A stretch of 64,000 nucleotides of DNA from Chryseobacterium sp. ON_d1 (GCF_006829085.1 NZ_BJTC01000011.1:124001-188000), one strand, 5' to 3'. Positions 42,335-51,379 are shown, counted from the stretch's first letter. Notes: generated from the sequence alone by a model not told the origin. A program made the numbers and translations.

Positions 42335-42856
42335 ATGAGACACGGTAAAAAATTCAATCACTTAGGAAGAACAGCTTCTCACAGAAGTGCTTTACTTTCT
42401 AATATGGCTTGTTCTCTAATTGAGCATAAAAGAATCAACACTACTGTAGCTAAAGCTAAAGCTTTAAGAGTATATGTTGAGCCTCTATTAACAAAAGCAA
42501 AAGAAGATACTACACACAACAGAAGAGTAGTATTCTCTTACCTTCAAAATAAATTTGCGGTTGCTGAATTATTCAGAACTGTAGCTCCTAAAATCGCTGA
42601 AAGAAACGGTGGTTATACAAGAATCATCAAGACAGGATTCAGACCAGGTGATGCTGCTGATACTGCCCTTATCGAATTGGTAGATTTCAACGAGCTTTAC
42701 AACCCTAATGCTGAAGAGAAAAAAGCTACAAGAAGAAGCAGAAGATCAACTGCTGCACCTAAAAAAGCTGAAGCTGTAGTTGCTGAAGCTCCTGCAGTAG
42801 AAGAGAAAGTAGAAGAAGCTAAAGCTGATACTACTGAAGAAAAAACTGAAGAATAA
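42335..42856 (+). CDS. rplQ: 50S ribosomal protein L17, extended C terminus
   Basis: 173 residues; bL17 at the tunnel exit. The core (MRHGKKFNHLGRTASHRSALL to about residue 125) is normal. The last 45 residues are an acidic/alanine-rich tail (EEKVEEAKADTTEEKTEE) absent from E. coli L17. It closes the supercluster and is followed by a terminator. Confidence 0.97.
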   Translation: MRHGKKFNHLGRTASHRSALLSNMACSLIEHKRINTTVAKAKALRVYVEPLLTKAKEDTTHNRRVVFSYLQNKFAVAELFRTVAPKIAERNGGYTRIIKTGFRPGDAADTALIELVDFNELYNPNAEEKKATRRSRRSTAAPKKAEAVVAEAPAVEEKVEEAKADTTEEKTEE

Positions 42857-42876
42857 TATTCATTCAGATATATATT

Positions 42877-42907
42877 AAAACCATCCGAAACACGGATGGT
42901 TTTTTTT
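42877..42907 (+). terminator. terminator of the ribosomal supercluster
   Basis: AAAACCATCCG / CGGATGGTTTT, 11-bp stem with a 5-base loop, followed by further T. It begins 21 bases after the rplQ stop. Confidence 0.93.
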
Positions 42908-42964
42908 GTTTTTGCTTATTCGGATTTGATGAAAATTCATCGAAAAGTTTATGGTTATAAAGTA

Positions 42965-42992
42965 AACGCCCCTCAACATTGGAGGGGCATTT
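42965..42992 (-). terminator. terminator of the small lipoprotein gene
   Basis: GCCCCTC pairs with GAGGGGC across a 7-base loop, with A/T-rich flanks on both sides. It lies just past the stop of the gene that ends at 42997. Confidence 0.75.
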
Positions 42993-42996
42993 TATT

Positions 42997-43431
42997 TTAG
43001 ATTTTAGTTCTTTTCAGCTCAATAATATTGTTTCCTTGTTCAAGGTGAAGGCTGTCTCCTTTTACCCTTGCAGTCATATCATCTTTCTTGTAAATAGTTT
43101 CATCACCTTTGGTTTCCGATTTAGGCAAAGTGAATGTTTTTTTGTTGCTGGTAATGGCTACCGTACTTTCTTTCGGATCGTTTTTAAATACTACTTTCAC
43201 CAGTGTTCCGTCAGTAGCTTTATAAACAAAATCTGTTTTCTCTGTTTTCTGTCCGTTGATGTCTACAGTAGAAGAACTTTGTGTTACCGAATCTATCTTT
43301 CCGTTATTATCAGTAACTACAGTTTCTGAGCTGTCTGTTTTGATAACACTCTTGTTTCCGCTTTCACTTTTTTTGCAGCTGACTACTGTCAGTGCCAATA
43401 CAGCACCCAGTGCTAAAAGACTTTTTTTCAT
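42997..43431 (-). CDS. lipoprotein, possibly MliC-like
   Basis: 144 residues; the signal ends LALTVVSCKKS (Cys19). After a Ser/Thr/Lys linker the last 80 residues form strands: VYKATDGTLVKVVFKND, STVAITSNKKTFTLPKSET, ETIYKKDDMTARVKGDSLHLEQGN. That order resembles the small barrel of MliC/PliC c-type lysozyme inhibitors, although the family cysteines are missing. The call is tentative. It is transcribed towards the ribosomal terminator. Confidence 0.6.
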   Translation of the reverse strand: MKKSLLALGAVLALTVVSCKKSESGNKSVIKTDSSETVVTDNNGKIDSVTQSSSTVDINGQKTEKTDFVYKATDGTLVKVVFKNDPKESTVAITSNKKTFTLPKSETKGDETIYKKDDMTARVKGDSLHLEQGNNIIELKRTKI

Positions 43432-43497
43432 GATTATATTATTTGATATTCAATTGATTTTTATATTTTAAATTTTACAAAAATCATGCCTTACAAT

Positions 43498-45351
43498 ATG
43501 AGAAATTTTAGCCGTTATTTTAGCATCATTCTTTTATTTTTCTCTTTGAATACTGTGTTTTCTCAAAAAGGGAAATTTGAAATCAGAGAGGGACATTTCT
43601 TCTTAAACGGAAAACCGTTTACCATATATTCCGGAGAGATGCATTATCCGAGGGTTCCGTCAGCATACTGGAAGCATCGTTTGGAAATGATGAAAGCAAT
43701 GGGTTTAAATACGGTTACTACTTATGTTTTCTGGAATTACCATGAAGAAGCTCCCGGAAAGTGGAATTTTTCGGGAGAGAAAGATCTGAAGAAGTTTATA
43801 CAAACTGCACAGGAAGTTGGTTTATATGTTATCATCCGTCCTGGCCCTTATGTGTGTGCAGAGTGGGAATTTGGAGGTTACCCATGGTGGCTGCAAAAAA
43901 ATAAGGATCTTGAAATAAGAAGGGATAATAAAGCTTTCTTAGAAGAATGCAGAAAATATATCAGTGAACTCGCAAAACAGATTGTACCCTTGCAGATCAA
44001 TAATGGCGGTCCGGTGATTATGGTACAGGCTGAAAATGAATTTGGATCCTATGTGGCCCAGAGGAAAGATATTTCACTCGAAGAGCACAGGAAATACAGC
44101 CATAAAATTAAAGAAATGCTGTTGAAAAGTGGAATTTCGGTGCCGTTATTTACTTCAGATGGAAGTTCACTTTTTAAAGGAGGTTCTGTTGAAGGTGCTT
44201 TGCCAACGGCAAACGGAGAGAGTGATATTGATGTTTTAAAGAAAAGTATCAATGAATATAATGGAGGCAAAGGTCCCTACATGGTTGCAGAATACTACCC
44301 GGGATGGCTTGATCACTGGGCAGAGCCTTTTGTTAAAGTTTCTACAGAAGAAGTCGTAAGGCAGACCGAGTTGTATATAAAAAATGGGATTTCTTTTAAC
44401 TACTATATGATTCACGGAGGGACCAACTTTGGGTTTACCAGTGGTGCCAATTACGATAAGGACCATGACATACAGCCGGATATTACCAGCTATGACTATG
44501 ATGCCCCAATCAGTGAAGCGGGATGGGCTACTCCAAAATATAACGCACTGAGAGAAAGTTTTCAAAAAATACAACAGAACAAGCTTCCGGATATTCCAAA
44601 GCCGATACAAGTGATCACTATTCCATCCATTAAATTTTCAAAAGTAAGCTGCCTTTTTGATCTTACCGATCGTATGAAACCTGTTAAGAATGCTAAGCCA
44701 CTTACGTTCGAAGATCTTAATCAGGGAAGCGGATATATTCTGTACAGAAGGAAATTTGAAAAAGAACAGAAGGGGAAATTGGAAATTAAAGGATTAAGGG
44801 ATTATGCCAACGTTTATATTAATGGAGCATGGAAAGGAGAGCTGAACAGGGTCAACAAAAAATATGATCTTGACGTCGAAATCAAGTCCGGTGACCGGTT
44901 AGAAATTCTGGTTGAAAATATGGGCAGGATCAATTATGGGGCAGAGATCGTTCATAATTTAAAAGGGATTATCAGTCCGGTTGAGATCAATGGTAATGAA
45001 ATTTATGGAAATTGGGAAATGCTTCCATTGCCTTTTGATACCTTTCCTCAACATACTTTTAAAAATAAACCTATTGCAGCTCATTCACCCGTAATTCAGG
45101 AAGCTGAATTTACACTTGATGAAACAGGAGATACTTTTCTTGATATGAGAAGCTTTGGAAAAGGAATCGTTTTTATCAACGGGAAAAATGCAGGGAGGTA
45201 CTGGAGCACAGTAGGTCCTCAACAGACCCTTTATATTCCCGGAGTATGGTTGAAAAAGGGAAGAAACCTGATTCAGATTTTTGAACAGATTGATTTTCAT
45301 CATACCGTGAGCGGTATTGATCATCCTATTCTTGATCAGATCGTGAAATAA
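43498..45351 (+). CDS. exported glycoside hydrolase family 35 beta-galactosidase
   Basis: 617 residues from ATG 43498; an ATG four codons earlier is also possible. The signal peptide (about 1-23) ends SLNTVFSQ. The GH35 TIM barrel follows: GEMHYPRVPSAYWKHRLEMM, RPGPYVCAEWEFGGYPWWL, and the acid/base Glu181 in VQAENEFGSY. The nucleophile is Glu265 in VAEYYPGWLDHW. Beta-sandwich domains fill the last 230 residues. It removes terminal beta-galactose from glycans in the periplasm or at the surface. It is not part of a polysaccharide utilisation locus in this window; no SusC/SusD pair is nearby. Confidence 0.93.
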   Translation: MRNFSRYFSIILLFFSLNTVFSQKGKFEIREGHFFLNGKPFTIYSGEMHYPRVPSAYWKHRLEMMKAMGLNTVTTYVFWNYHEEAPGKWNFSGEKDLKKFIQTAQEVGLYVIIRPGPYVCAEWEFGGYPWWLQKNKDLEIRRDNKAFLEECRKYISELAKQIVPLQINNGGPVIMVQAENEFGSYVAQRKDISLEEHRKYSHKIKEMLLKSGISVPLFTSDGSSLFKGGSVEGALPTANGESDIDVLKKSINEYNGGKGPYMVAEYYPGWLDHWAEPFVKVSTEEVVRQTELYIKNGISFNYYMIHGGTNFGFTSGANYDKDHDIQPDITSYDYDAPISEAGWATPKYNALRESFQKIQQNKLPDIPKPIQVITIPSIKFSKVSCLFDLTDRMKPVKNAKPLTFEDLNQGSGYILYRRKFEKEQKGKLEIKGLRDYANVYINGAWKGELNRVNKKYDLDVEIKSGDRLEILVENMGRINYGAEIVHNLKGIISPVEINGNEIYGNWEMLPLPFDTFPQHTFKNKPIAAHSPVIQEAEFTLDETGDTFLDMRSFGKGIVFINGKNAGRYWSTVGPQQTLYIPGVWLKKGRNLIQIFEQIDFHHTVSGIDHPILDQIVK

Positions 45352-45501
45352 TTGTTAATTTTAGAAATTTTATTACTTCTTATTTATTGTTTGTTTTAAT
45401 TTATTGTGAAATATTTATTTTTATATTGGTTTTGAATGAAAAATTAATTAATTTTAATAAAAACTAAAAACAGAACCATAACTTCAGACTCAAACCAGGA
45501 T

Positions 45502-45549
45502 ATTACACAAAGGTGTAATTGATTTCAATTCGTTTTCTGTTGAAATTTG
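45502..45549 (+). promoter_or_regulatory. promoter with palindrome before the response regulator
   Basis: ATTACACAAAGGTGTAAT (45502-45519) is a 7-bp-arm palindrome whose last base is also the first T of a TTG (45519-45521). A GAAATTTG element follows after 20 bases (45542-45549), one base off TAnnTTTG in each of the first two positions' context. The regulator ATG is at 45568. The layout suggests activation or autoregulation by a dimeric regulator. Confidence 0.55.
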
Positions 45550-45567
45550 TTTCAAACAAACATTGAC

Positions 45568-46200
45568 ATGAGCATTTCCATAGCCATAGTAGAAGATGAG
45601 AAAAACTACAACAATGCGTTGAAGAAGATCATCAATTATCAGAAAGATATGAAGGTGATCGCTCAGTTTTTTGATGGCAATGATGCTATGAAAAATCTGC
45701 CAGATATTTCTCCGGACGTAGTGATGATGGATATCCAGCTCCAGGATATGCTGGGTATCGAAATCATAGAAAAACTGCGAAATGATATGCCCCAAACCCA
45801 ATTTATCATGTGTACCAGCTTTGATGATGATGAAAAGGTCTTTAATTCCCTGAAAGCCGGAGCTATGGGTTATCTTGTTAAAGGGGAAAGTATGGATAAA
45901 ATTCTGTCATCAATCCGTGATGTGTATAACGGAGGGGCTCCTATGAGTTTTTCCATTGCCCGAAGAGTACTTCAGCATTTCGAAAAAAAACTTCCGGAAA
46001 TCAAAGGCTTTGATGAACTGACCGAAAGGGAAAAAGAGGTCCTTGAACTTCTATCACAGGGACTCCTATACAAAGAAATTGCAGACAAAAAATTCATCAG
46101 CATCGATACCGTCAAAAAACATGTCGGGAATATCTACAGAAAACTTCACGTAAACAATAAGGTGGAGGCTATTAATAAATTTAACCAATCAAAAAACTAA
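45568..46200 (+). CDS. NarL/LuxR-type response regulator
   Basis: 210 residues from ATG 45568 (MSISIAIVEDEKNY). The frame opens seven codons earlier, but those lie over the promoter. The receiver domain (1-120) has the acidic pocket Glu9/Asp10 and phosphoacceptor Asp55 (DVVMMDIQL), with Lys in YLVKG. The LuxR helix-turn-helix (about 145-205) reads LTEREKEVLELLSQGLLYKEIA and SIDTVKKHVGNIYRKL. The partner kinase lies 1.4 kb downstream on the same strand, separated by two unrelated genes. Confidence 0.93.
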   Translation: MSISIAIVEDEKNYNNALKKIINYQKDMKVIAQFFDGNDAMKNLPDISPDVVMMDIQLQDMLGIEIIEKLRNDMPQTQFIMCTSFDDDEKVFNSLKAGAMGYLVKGESMDKILSSIRDVYNGGAPMSFSIARRVLQHFEKKLPEIKGFDELTEREKEVLELLSQGLLYKEIADKKFISIDTVKKHVGNIYRKLHVNNKVEAINKFNQSKN

Positions 46201-46206
46201 GAAATC

Positions 46207-46959
46207 ATGGAAAGACTTAAGCAAGAACTATTGAATGAAGTTGAAAATTTACAATTTGTAAATCTGGAAAATTTAGAAAATATTTTTTTAAAAGAATCAA
46301 ATGTCGCAAGGACTGTACTCCCATGGCATTATGTAAAAGTGTATTATGCAAAATATTTATTCGTAGCGCAGTATTGTGATCCCGAAAGTGGAGAACCTTT
46401 TTTTACAAATAATTTTAAGATTAGTGCAGATGAGATGAATAGGATTGTAAATGATAATAAAAACAAACGATATCTGCATTTCTTTTTCTGCAATGTAAAA
46501 CTACCTGGTGGAAATGATTTAGGATTGATACTTAGATTTTCAGATATAGAAGACTATGAAAATAATGGAAGCTATGATTCAGAAACAGATAATTCCTATT
46601 TCATAAGTAATGGAGGAAGAGCAAATTTATTAGATAAGGCTATTCAGTTTAGCAATATTATCTATGAATATAAAAATGGAATAGGGACTATAATTGAGAG
46701 TGACTCTTCCAAACAAAAGCTGACAAATTATATAACCTATGAGATGGCAAATATTCACATGTTTAATGGATTTGAACATGAATTAACTTTCGAGTTAATT
46801 TGTAAAGAAGAAGTGGAAGAAATAGAAGAAGCAGAAGAGAAATTTAGAATAGGATTGGTGGTATACATAAAAGATAAAGATAGAATACATCATACAAATA
46901 CCCAAATGAAGAAAGATTACTATGAAGGTTATTATGACGCAGGTGATTTAAAACCTTAA
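46207..46959 (+). CDS. hypothetical protein in the two-component locus
   Basis: 250 residues, no signal peptide or membrane helix, strongly acidic near the C terminus (EEVEEIEEAEEKF). The start lies 6 bases after the regulator stop. I recognise no family. Base composition is markedly more AT-rich than in the flanking regulator and kinase genes, with AAA/ATA/TTA-heavy codons, which suggests a separate origin. Confidence 0.6.
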   Translation: MERLKQELLNEVENLQFVNLENLENIFLKESNVARTVLPWHYVKVYYAKYLFVAQYCDPESGEPFFTNNFKISADEMNRIVNDNKNKRYLHFFFCNVKLPGGNDLGLILRFSDIEDYENNGSYDSETDNSYFISNGGRANLLDKAIQFSNIIYEYKNGIGTIIESDSSKQKLTNYITYEMANIHMFNGFEHELTFELICKEEVEEIEEAEEKFRIGLVVYIKDKDRIHHTNTQMKKDYYEGYYDAGDLKP

Positions 46960-46963
46960 TGAA

Positions 46964-47602
46964 ATGTTAATAGGAATTATTTATAAAATAGTATTATTAT
47001 TCCCTTTAATAAAATCTTTCAATCTGGGTAGAAAATCTTCTTTTTCTGCCCAGAATTATATATTTATATATTTATTATTAACTTTTATTAATGAATGGTT
47101 CTCTTTTATTAGAGATCAATTAAATCCGGATGTAAAAGTAGGGTTTCAATATCACCTGTATTTTATATTTTGTATCGTGTTTTTTCATTTTTTTTATTCC
47201 TTTAGGTTTAAATATTCTTTAAAACAAATATCTACATTGGTGACGTTACTTTCCTTTAGCTATATATTATTTTTTACTAATTTCTTAGGACGTGATTTTG
47301 ATAAAAAGGTAGGAATAACAGTTACTTTATTTTACATCATTATTTCTTTGCTTTGGTATTATCAAAAAATATCTTTTTTTGATAAATATAAGATTACTGA
47401 TGATCCTGCATTTTGGATCTCAACAGCCTTGTTAATGTGGAGTTGTTTCTTTATTTTCAGAGTAACACCTATGTTTTTTTTTGCGAAAAATGATAACGAG
47501 TTTCTTCAATTTTTAAAAATTGGACAAAATATCATCAATATCATCATGTATAGTATGTTCTATTTATCATTAATTAAATATGAAAAACAAATTAATTTAT
47601 GA
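46964..47602 (+). CDS. polytopic membrane protein next to the histidine kinase
   Basis: 212 residues with about six hydrophobic helices (roughly 2-18, 30-46, 64-82, 92-110, 118-135, 150-170 and possibly 185-205), rich in Phe, Ile and Tyr. No family is recognised. Its stop overlaps the kinase start (ATGA), so the two are translationally coupled. Since the kinase has only one membrane helix and no sensor domain, this protein may be its membrane sensor. It is very AT-rich, like the gene before it. Confidence 0.65.
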   Translation: MLIGIIYKIVLLFPLIKSFNLGRKSSFSAQNYIFIYLLLTFINEWFSFIRDQLNPDVKVGFQYHLYFIFCIVFFHFFYSFRFKYSLKQISTLVTLLSFSYILFFTNFLGRDFDKKVGITVTLFYIIISLLWYYQKISFFDKYKITDDPAFWISTALLMWSCFFIFRVTPMFFFAKNDNEFLQFLKIGQNIINIIMYSMFYLSLIKYEKQINL

Positions 47603-48387
47603 CACATATTCAGGATGATATAAAATTAGCTTATATTATTGCTATTTCAATAATGATGTTATTTGTTGCCTTTATTGTCTTAATTGTTGTTTTGTATAAT
47701 AAAAGACAGCTTTTTTTTATTCAGCAGCAACAACTCAAAGAATCCGAACATCAAAACCAGCTCCTCCAAAAAGAACTCGAAAAACAAAAAATACTGGAAC
47801 AGGAGCGTGAGCGTATTTCCCATGACATGCATGATGATCTCGGCGCAGGAATTTCCGCATTGAAACTTCAGGCAGAATTTCTGAAACAGAAAGCAGAAGA
47901 TGAAGATTTGCAGAGCGATATTGATGAACTTCTGAAAACTTCAGAAGAAATGAATATCTCTATGCGGGAAATGCTCTGGAGCCTGAATTCCGGAAATGAT
48001 ACCCTGGGAAGCTTTATCGATTACGCTATTCTTTACACCGGAAATTTTTTAAAGAAAACAACAATAGTGGTGCATTCAGAAAGTGAAGATATCATGAGTG
48101 ACACCCCGATTTCTACAGAATTGAGACGGAATCTTTTTCTATGCCTGAAAGAAGCAGTCAATAACGTATACAAGCACAGCCATGCCAGCACTCTGAAACT
48201 TTCATTTCTTCAGGAAAAGAATATATTTTCTATGAAGATTTCGGATAATGGAATTGGCGTTCCTGAAGACCAGCCAAAAGGAAATGGACTCAGGAATATG
48301 AAAAGAAGAATGGGTGAATTGTCTGGTGAGTGCAAAATTATATCGGAAGGTGCCGGAACCTGTCTCATTTTCAAAGTAATATTATAA
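47599..48387 (+). CDS. NarL-type sensor histidine kinase
   Basis: 262 residues. One N-terminal membrane helix (about 11-32) leads through a Gln/Lys/Glu coiled coil to the HisKA_3 domain with phospho-acceptor His78 in ERISHDMHDDLGAGIS. The ATPase domain has the N box KEAVNNVYKHSHAS and the G boxes ISDNGIGVP and GNGLRNMKRRMGEL. No periplasmic sensor domain is present, so a signal must come through the membrane segment or a partner such as the preceding polytopic protein. It should phosphorylate the regulator at 45568. Confidence 0.92.
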   Translation: MTHIQDDIKLAYIIAISIMMLFVAFIVLIVVLYNKRQLFFIQQQQLKESEHQNQLLQKELEKQKILEQERERISHDMHDDLGAGISALKLQAEFLKQKAEDEDLQSDIDELLKTSEEMNISMREMLWSLNSGNDTLGSFIDYAILYTGNFLKKTTIVVHSESEDIMSDTPISTELRRNLFLCLKEAVNNVYKHSHASTLKLSFLQEKNIFSMKISDNGIGVPEDQPKGNGLRNMKRRMGELSGECKIISEGAGTCLIFKVIL

Positions 48388-48397
48388 TACTCCTTTT

Positions 48398-48497
48398 GTG
48401 TAATTGACCCATAGGTTTTAAGGAAGAAATTTGGCATACAGAATTAACAGCTCTGAAACTTTTACAGGATAAAAACTCACTTTCAAGAGTGAGTTTT
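48398..48497 (+). ncRNA. candidate small RNA behind the histidine kinase
   Basis: GTGTAATTGA recurs here (48399-48408, also at 45513-45522 before the regulator). Its TTG (48404-48406) is 19 bases from GAAATTTG (48426-48433), the same -7-like element as in the regulator promoter. A transcript from about 48438 would end at the hairpin 48472-48497 after some 60 bases. No start codon with a plausible frame lies inside. The hairpin may instead simply end the kinase mRNA. Confidence 0.35.
48472..48497 (+). terminator. terminator after the two-component locus
   Basis: AAAACTCAC pairs with GTGAGTTTT over 9 bp with an 8-base loop. The T run is short (TTTTC). Confidence 0.75.
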
Positions 48498-48637
48498 CTG
48501 GTTATGATTTTCTTATTTTAAATCCCGGATCTTCCACAAAGAAATTGCAGGATTATCATAATATAAATTAACTAAAATTTAACTTGGAATTATCTCAAAA
48601 AAATAGCTTGAAATACCCCTGAAAGTTAAATTTTGAT

Positions 48638-48645
48638 TAAATTTG
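48638..48645 (+). promoter_or_regulatory. candidate -7 element of eno
   Basis: TAAATTTG matches TAnnTTTG exactly and lies 22 bases before the enolase ATG. The nearest upstream TTG is 27 bases away, outside the usual range. Confidence 0.5.
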
Positions 48646-48667
48646 TCTAAACTAAAAAAATTAAAAA

Positions 48668-49960
48668 ATGAGTGCAATTTCTTACATAGAAGCAAGACAG
48701 ATTTTAGATTCCAGAGGTAACCCTACCATTGAAGTAGATGTATTTACAGAAAGCGGGGCCATGGGCCGTGCAGCAGTTCCTTCAGGAGCATCTACAGGAG
48801 AACACGAAGCGGTGGAATTACGTGATGGTGGTTCAGAATATCAGGGAAAAGGAGTTCTGAAAGCTGTTGAAAATGTAAAAGAAGTAATTGCAGAGAATCT
48901 GGTTGGACAGCCGGTTTTCGAACAAAATTATATTGATCAGATCATGATTGATCTTGATGGAACGCCAAACAAAGGAAATCTTGGTGCTAATGCTATTCTT
49001 GGGGTTTCTTTGGCAGTGGCAAGGGCTGCAGCTGCAGAATTGGGAATGCCTCTTTATAAATATGTAGGGGGTGTAAATGCCAACACACTTCCTGTTCCAA
49101 TGATGAATGTAATCAACGGAGGATCTCACTCAGATGCTCCTATCGCATTCCAGGAATTCATGATCATGCCGGTAAAAGCAGATTCTTTCTCTCACGCATT
49201 AAGAAAAGGAACTGAAATTTTCCATAACCTGAAATCAATTCTTAAAGGAAGAGGCCTTTCTACAGCAGTAGGAGATGAAGGAGGTTTTGCTCCTACCTTC
49301 AATGGAACTGAAGATGCTTTGGATACATTACTTCAGGCGATTGAAAAAGCAGGGTATAAACCTGGTGATGACATCATGCTGGCATTAGACTGTGCTGCTT
49401 CAGAATTCTACAAAGACGGAACTTACGACTACAGAAAATTTGAAGGGGATAAAGGAGCTCACAGATCAAGAGAAGAGCAGGTTTCTTATCTTGCTGAACT
49501 GGCTGCCAAATACCCGATTATTTCTATCGAAGACGGAATGCAGGAAGATGACTGGGAAGGTTGGAAACTGTTAACAGATAAAATCGGTGACAGAGTACAG
49601 CTGGTAGGTGACGATTTATTCGTAACCAACGTAGACAGATTGTCAAGAGGAGTAAAAGAAGGTATTGCTAACTCAATTCTTGTAAAAGTAAACCAGATCG
49701 GTTCTCTTTCTGAAACAATGGCTGCTGTACAAATGGCTCAGAACAACAAATTCACTTCAGTGATGTCTCACAGATCAGGAGAAACTGAGGACTCTACCAT
49801 TGCTGATTTGGCGGTTGCAATGAACTGCGGACAGATCAAAACAGGTTCGGCTTCCAGATCAGACAGAATGGCAAAATACAACCAGCTATTAAGAATTGAA
49901 GAAGCTCTTGGTGAAACTGCAATTTTCCCAGGTTTAGAGGCATTTAAAATCAAAAGATAA
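48668..49960 (+). CDS. eno: enolase
   Basis: 430 residues, full length. It converts 2-phosphoglycerate to phosphoenolpyruvate in glycolysis. Landmarks include ARQILDSRGNPTIEVDV at the N terminus, VGDEGGFAPTF, the metal-binding Asp/Glu segments (LALDCAASEF, SIEDGMQEDDW, LVGDDLFVTN) and the signature ILVKVNQIGSLSET followed by MSHRSGETEDSTIADLAVA. It has its own promoter element and terminator, 84 bases from gltA. Confidence 0.98.
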   Translation: MSAISYIEARQILDSRGNPTIEVDVFTESGAMGRAAVPSGASTGEHEAVELRDGGSEYQGKGVLKAVENVKEVIAENLVGQPVFEQNYIDQIMIDLDGTPNKGNLGANAILGVSLAVARAAAAELGMPLYKYVGGVNANTLPVPMMNVINGGSHSDAPIAFQEFMIMPVKADSFSHALRKGTEIFHNLKSILKGRGLSTAVGDEGGFAPTFNGTEDALDTLLQAIEKAGYKPGDDIMLALDCAASEFYKDGTYDYRKFEGDKGAHRSREEQVSYLAELAAKYPIISIEDGMQEDDWEGWKLLTDKIGDRVQLVGDDLFVTNVDRLSRGVKEGIANSILVKVNQIGSLSETMAAVQMAQNNKFTSVMSHRSGETEDSTIADLAVAMNCGQIKTGSASRSDRMAKYNQLLRIEEALGETAIFPGLEAFKIKR

Positions 49961-49975
49961 TCGAATTTATAAATA

Positions 49976-50010
49976 ACGGCAAGCGATAATTTTTGTTTGC
50001 CGTATTTTAT
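49976..50010 (+). terminator. terminator of eno
   Basis: ACGGCAAGC pairs with GTTTGCCGT (one G-T pair) across a 10-base T-rich loop and is followed by ATTTTAT. The T run is imperfect, so some readthrough to gltA is possible. Confidence 0.75.
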
Positions 50011-50044
50011 GGAAAGTAGTATATTTAAAAAAAATAAATAAATA

Positions 50045-51331
50045 ATGTCAGACAACAAAGTAATATTGAATTACGCAGGTAATTCATATGAATATCCAAT
50101 CGTGGATAGTACTATCGGAGACAGAGGGATTGATATTTCAAAATTAAGAGACCAGACAGGTTTGATCACTCTGGATTTAGGTTACAAAAATACAGGGGCT
50201 ACCATTAGCGACATCACTTACTTAGACGGAGATAAAGGAGAATTATTCTACAGAGGTTATCCAATCGAACAGATTGCTGAAAAATCTAACTTCACAGAAG
50301 TAATGTATCTTTTATTACATGGAGAATTGCCTACTCAGGATCAGTATACTTCTTTCGAGAACAACATTAAAAAATATAACTTTATTGCAGACGAGATGAA
50401 AAAAATCATCGATGTTTTCCCTCGTTCTGCTCACCCTATGGGAGTTTTATCTTCTTTAACTTCTGCTTTGACTGCTTTCAACCCGAAAGCTGTTAACGTA
50501 AACTCTAAAGAAGAAATGGATCATGCTGCTGAGCTTATGATTGCTAAGTTCTCTCACCTTTGTGCATGGACTTACAGAAAGACTCAAGGTTTGCCATTAA
50601 ACCACGGAGATAACAACCTGAACTATGTAGAAAACTTCTACAAAATGGCATTCAGATTACCAAACGCTGATTTCGAAATCGATCCGGTAGTAGTAAATGC
50701 TTTAGATAAATTATTAATCCTTCACGCAGACCACGAACAAAACTGTTCTACTTCTACTGTAAGAATGGTAGGTTCTGCTCACACAGGCCTTTTTGCTTCT
50801 ATCTCTGCAGGGGTATCCGCACTTTGGGGACCACTTCACGGTGGTGCTAACCAGGCTGTAATCGAAATGCTTGAGCTTATCGAGAAAGATGGTGGTGACG
50901 TATCTAAATATGTTGCTAAAGCTAAAGATAAGAACGATAACTTCCGTCTAATGGGATTCGGACACAGAGTATACAAAAACTTCGATCCAAGAGCGAAAAT
51001 CATCAAGAAAGCTGCTGACGATATCCTTAAAGCATTAGGTATCCAGGATAAAGCGCTTGACATTGCTATGCAGTTAGAAAGAGTTGCGCTTGAAGATGAG
51101 TACTTCGTAGAAAGAAAACTATATCCAAACGTAGACTTCTATTCAGGTATCATCTACAGAGCATTAGGAATTCCTACAGAAATGTTTACTGTAATGTTTG
51201 CACTAGGAAGACTTCCGGGATGGATTTCTCAATGGAAAGAAATGAGACTGAAAGGAGATCCGATCGGAAGGCCAAGACAGGTTTACCAAGGCGCTCAGCA
51301 AAGAAACTATATCGACATCGCAAGCAGATAA
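50045..51331 (+). CDS. gltA: citrate synthase
   Basis: 428 residues, the type II (hexameric-length) bacterial enzyme. It condenses oxaloacetate and acetyl-CoA, the entry to the TCA cycle. The catalytic histidines lie in ILHADHEQNCSTSTVRMVGS and GPLHGGANQAVIEM, and the Asp in the VERKLYPNVDFYSG segment. MGFGHRVYKNFDPRAKII is also typical. Confidence 0.98.
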   Translation: MSDNKVILNYAGNSYEYPIVDSTIGDRGIDISKLRDQTGLITLDLGYKNTGATISDITYLDGDKGELFYRGYPIEQIAEKSNFTEVMYLLLHGELPTQDQYTSFENNIKKYNFIADEMKKIIDVFPRSAHPMGVLSSLTSALTAFNPKAVNVNSKEEMDHAAELMIAKFSHLCAWTYRKTQGLPLNHGDNNLNYVENFYKMAFRLPNADFEIDPVVVNALDKLLILHADHEQNCSTSTVRMVGSAHTGLFASISAGVSALWGPLHGGANQAVIEMLELIEKDGGDVSKYVAKAKDKNDNFRLMGFGHRVYKNFDPRAKIIKKAADDILKALGIQDKALDIAMQLERVALEDEYFVERKLYPNVDFYSGIIYRALGIPTEMFTVMFALGRLPGWISQWKEMRLKGDPIGRPRQVYQGAQQRNYIDIASR

Positions 51332-51347
51332 TATTTGCTTATACCAT

Positions 51348-51379
51348 AAAAAATCCCAAAGCTTGCTTTGGGATTTTTT
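51348..51379. terminator. bidirectional terminator between gltA and the esterase
   Basis: A perfect 14-bp stem AAAAAATCCCAAAG / CTTTGGGATTTTTT with a 4-base loop gives T runs on both strands. Its right arm touches the esterase stop codon. Confidence 0.93.
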
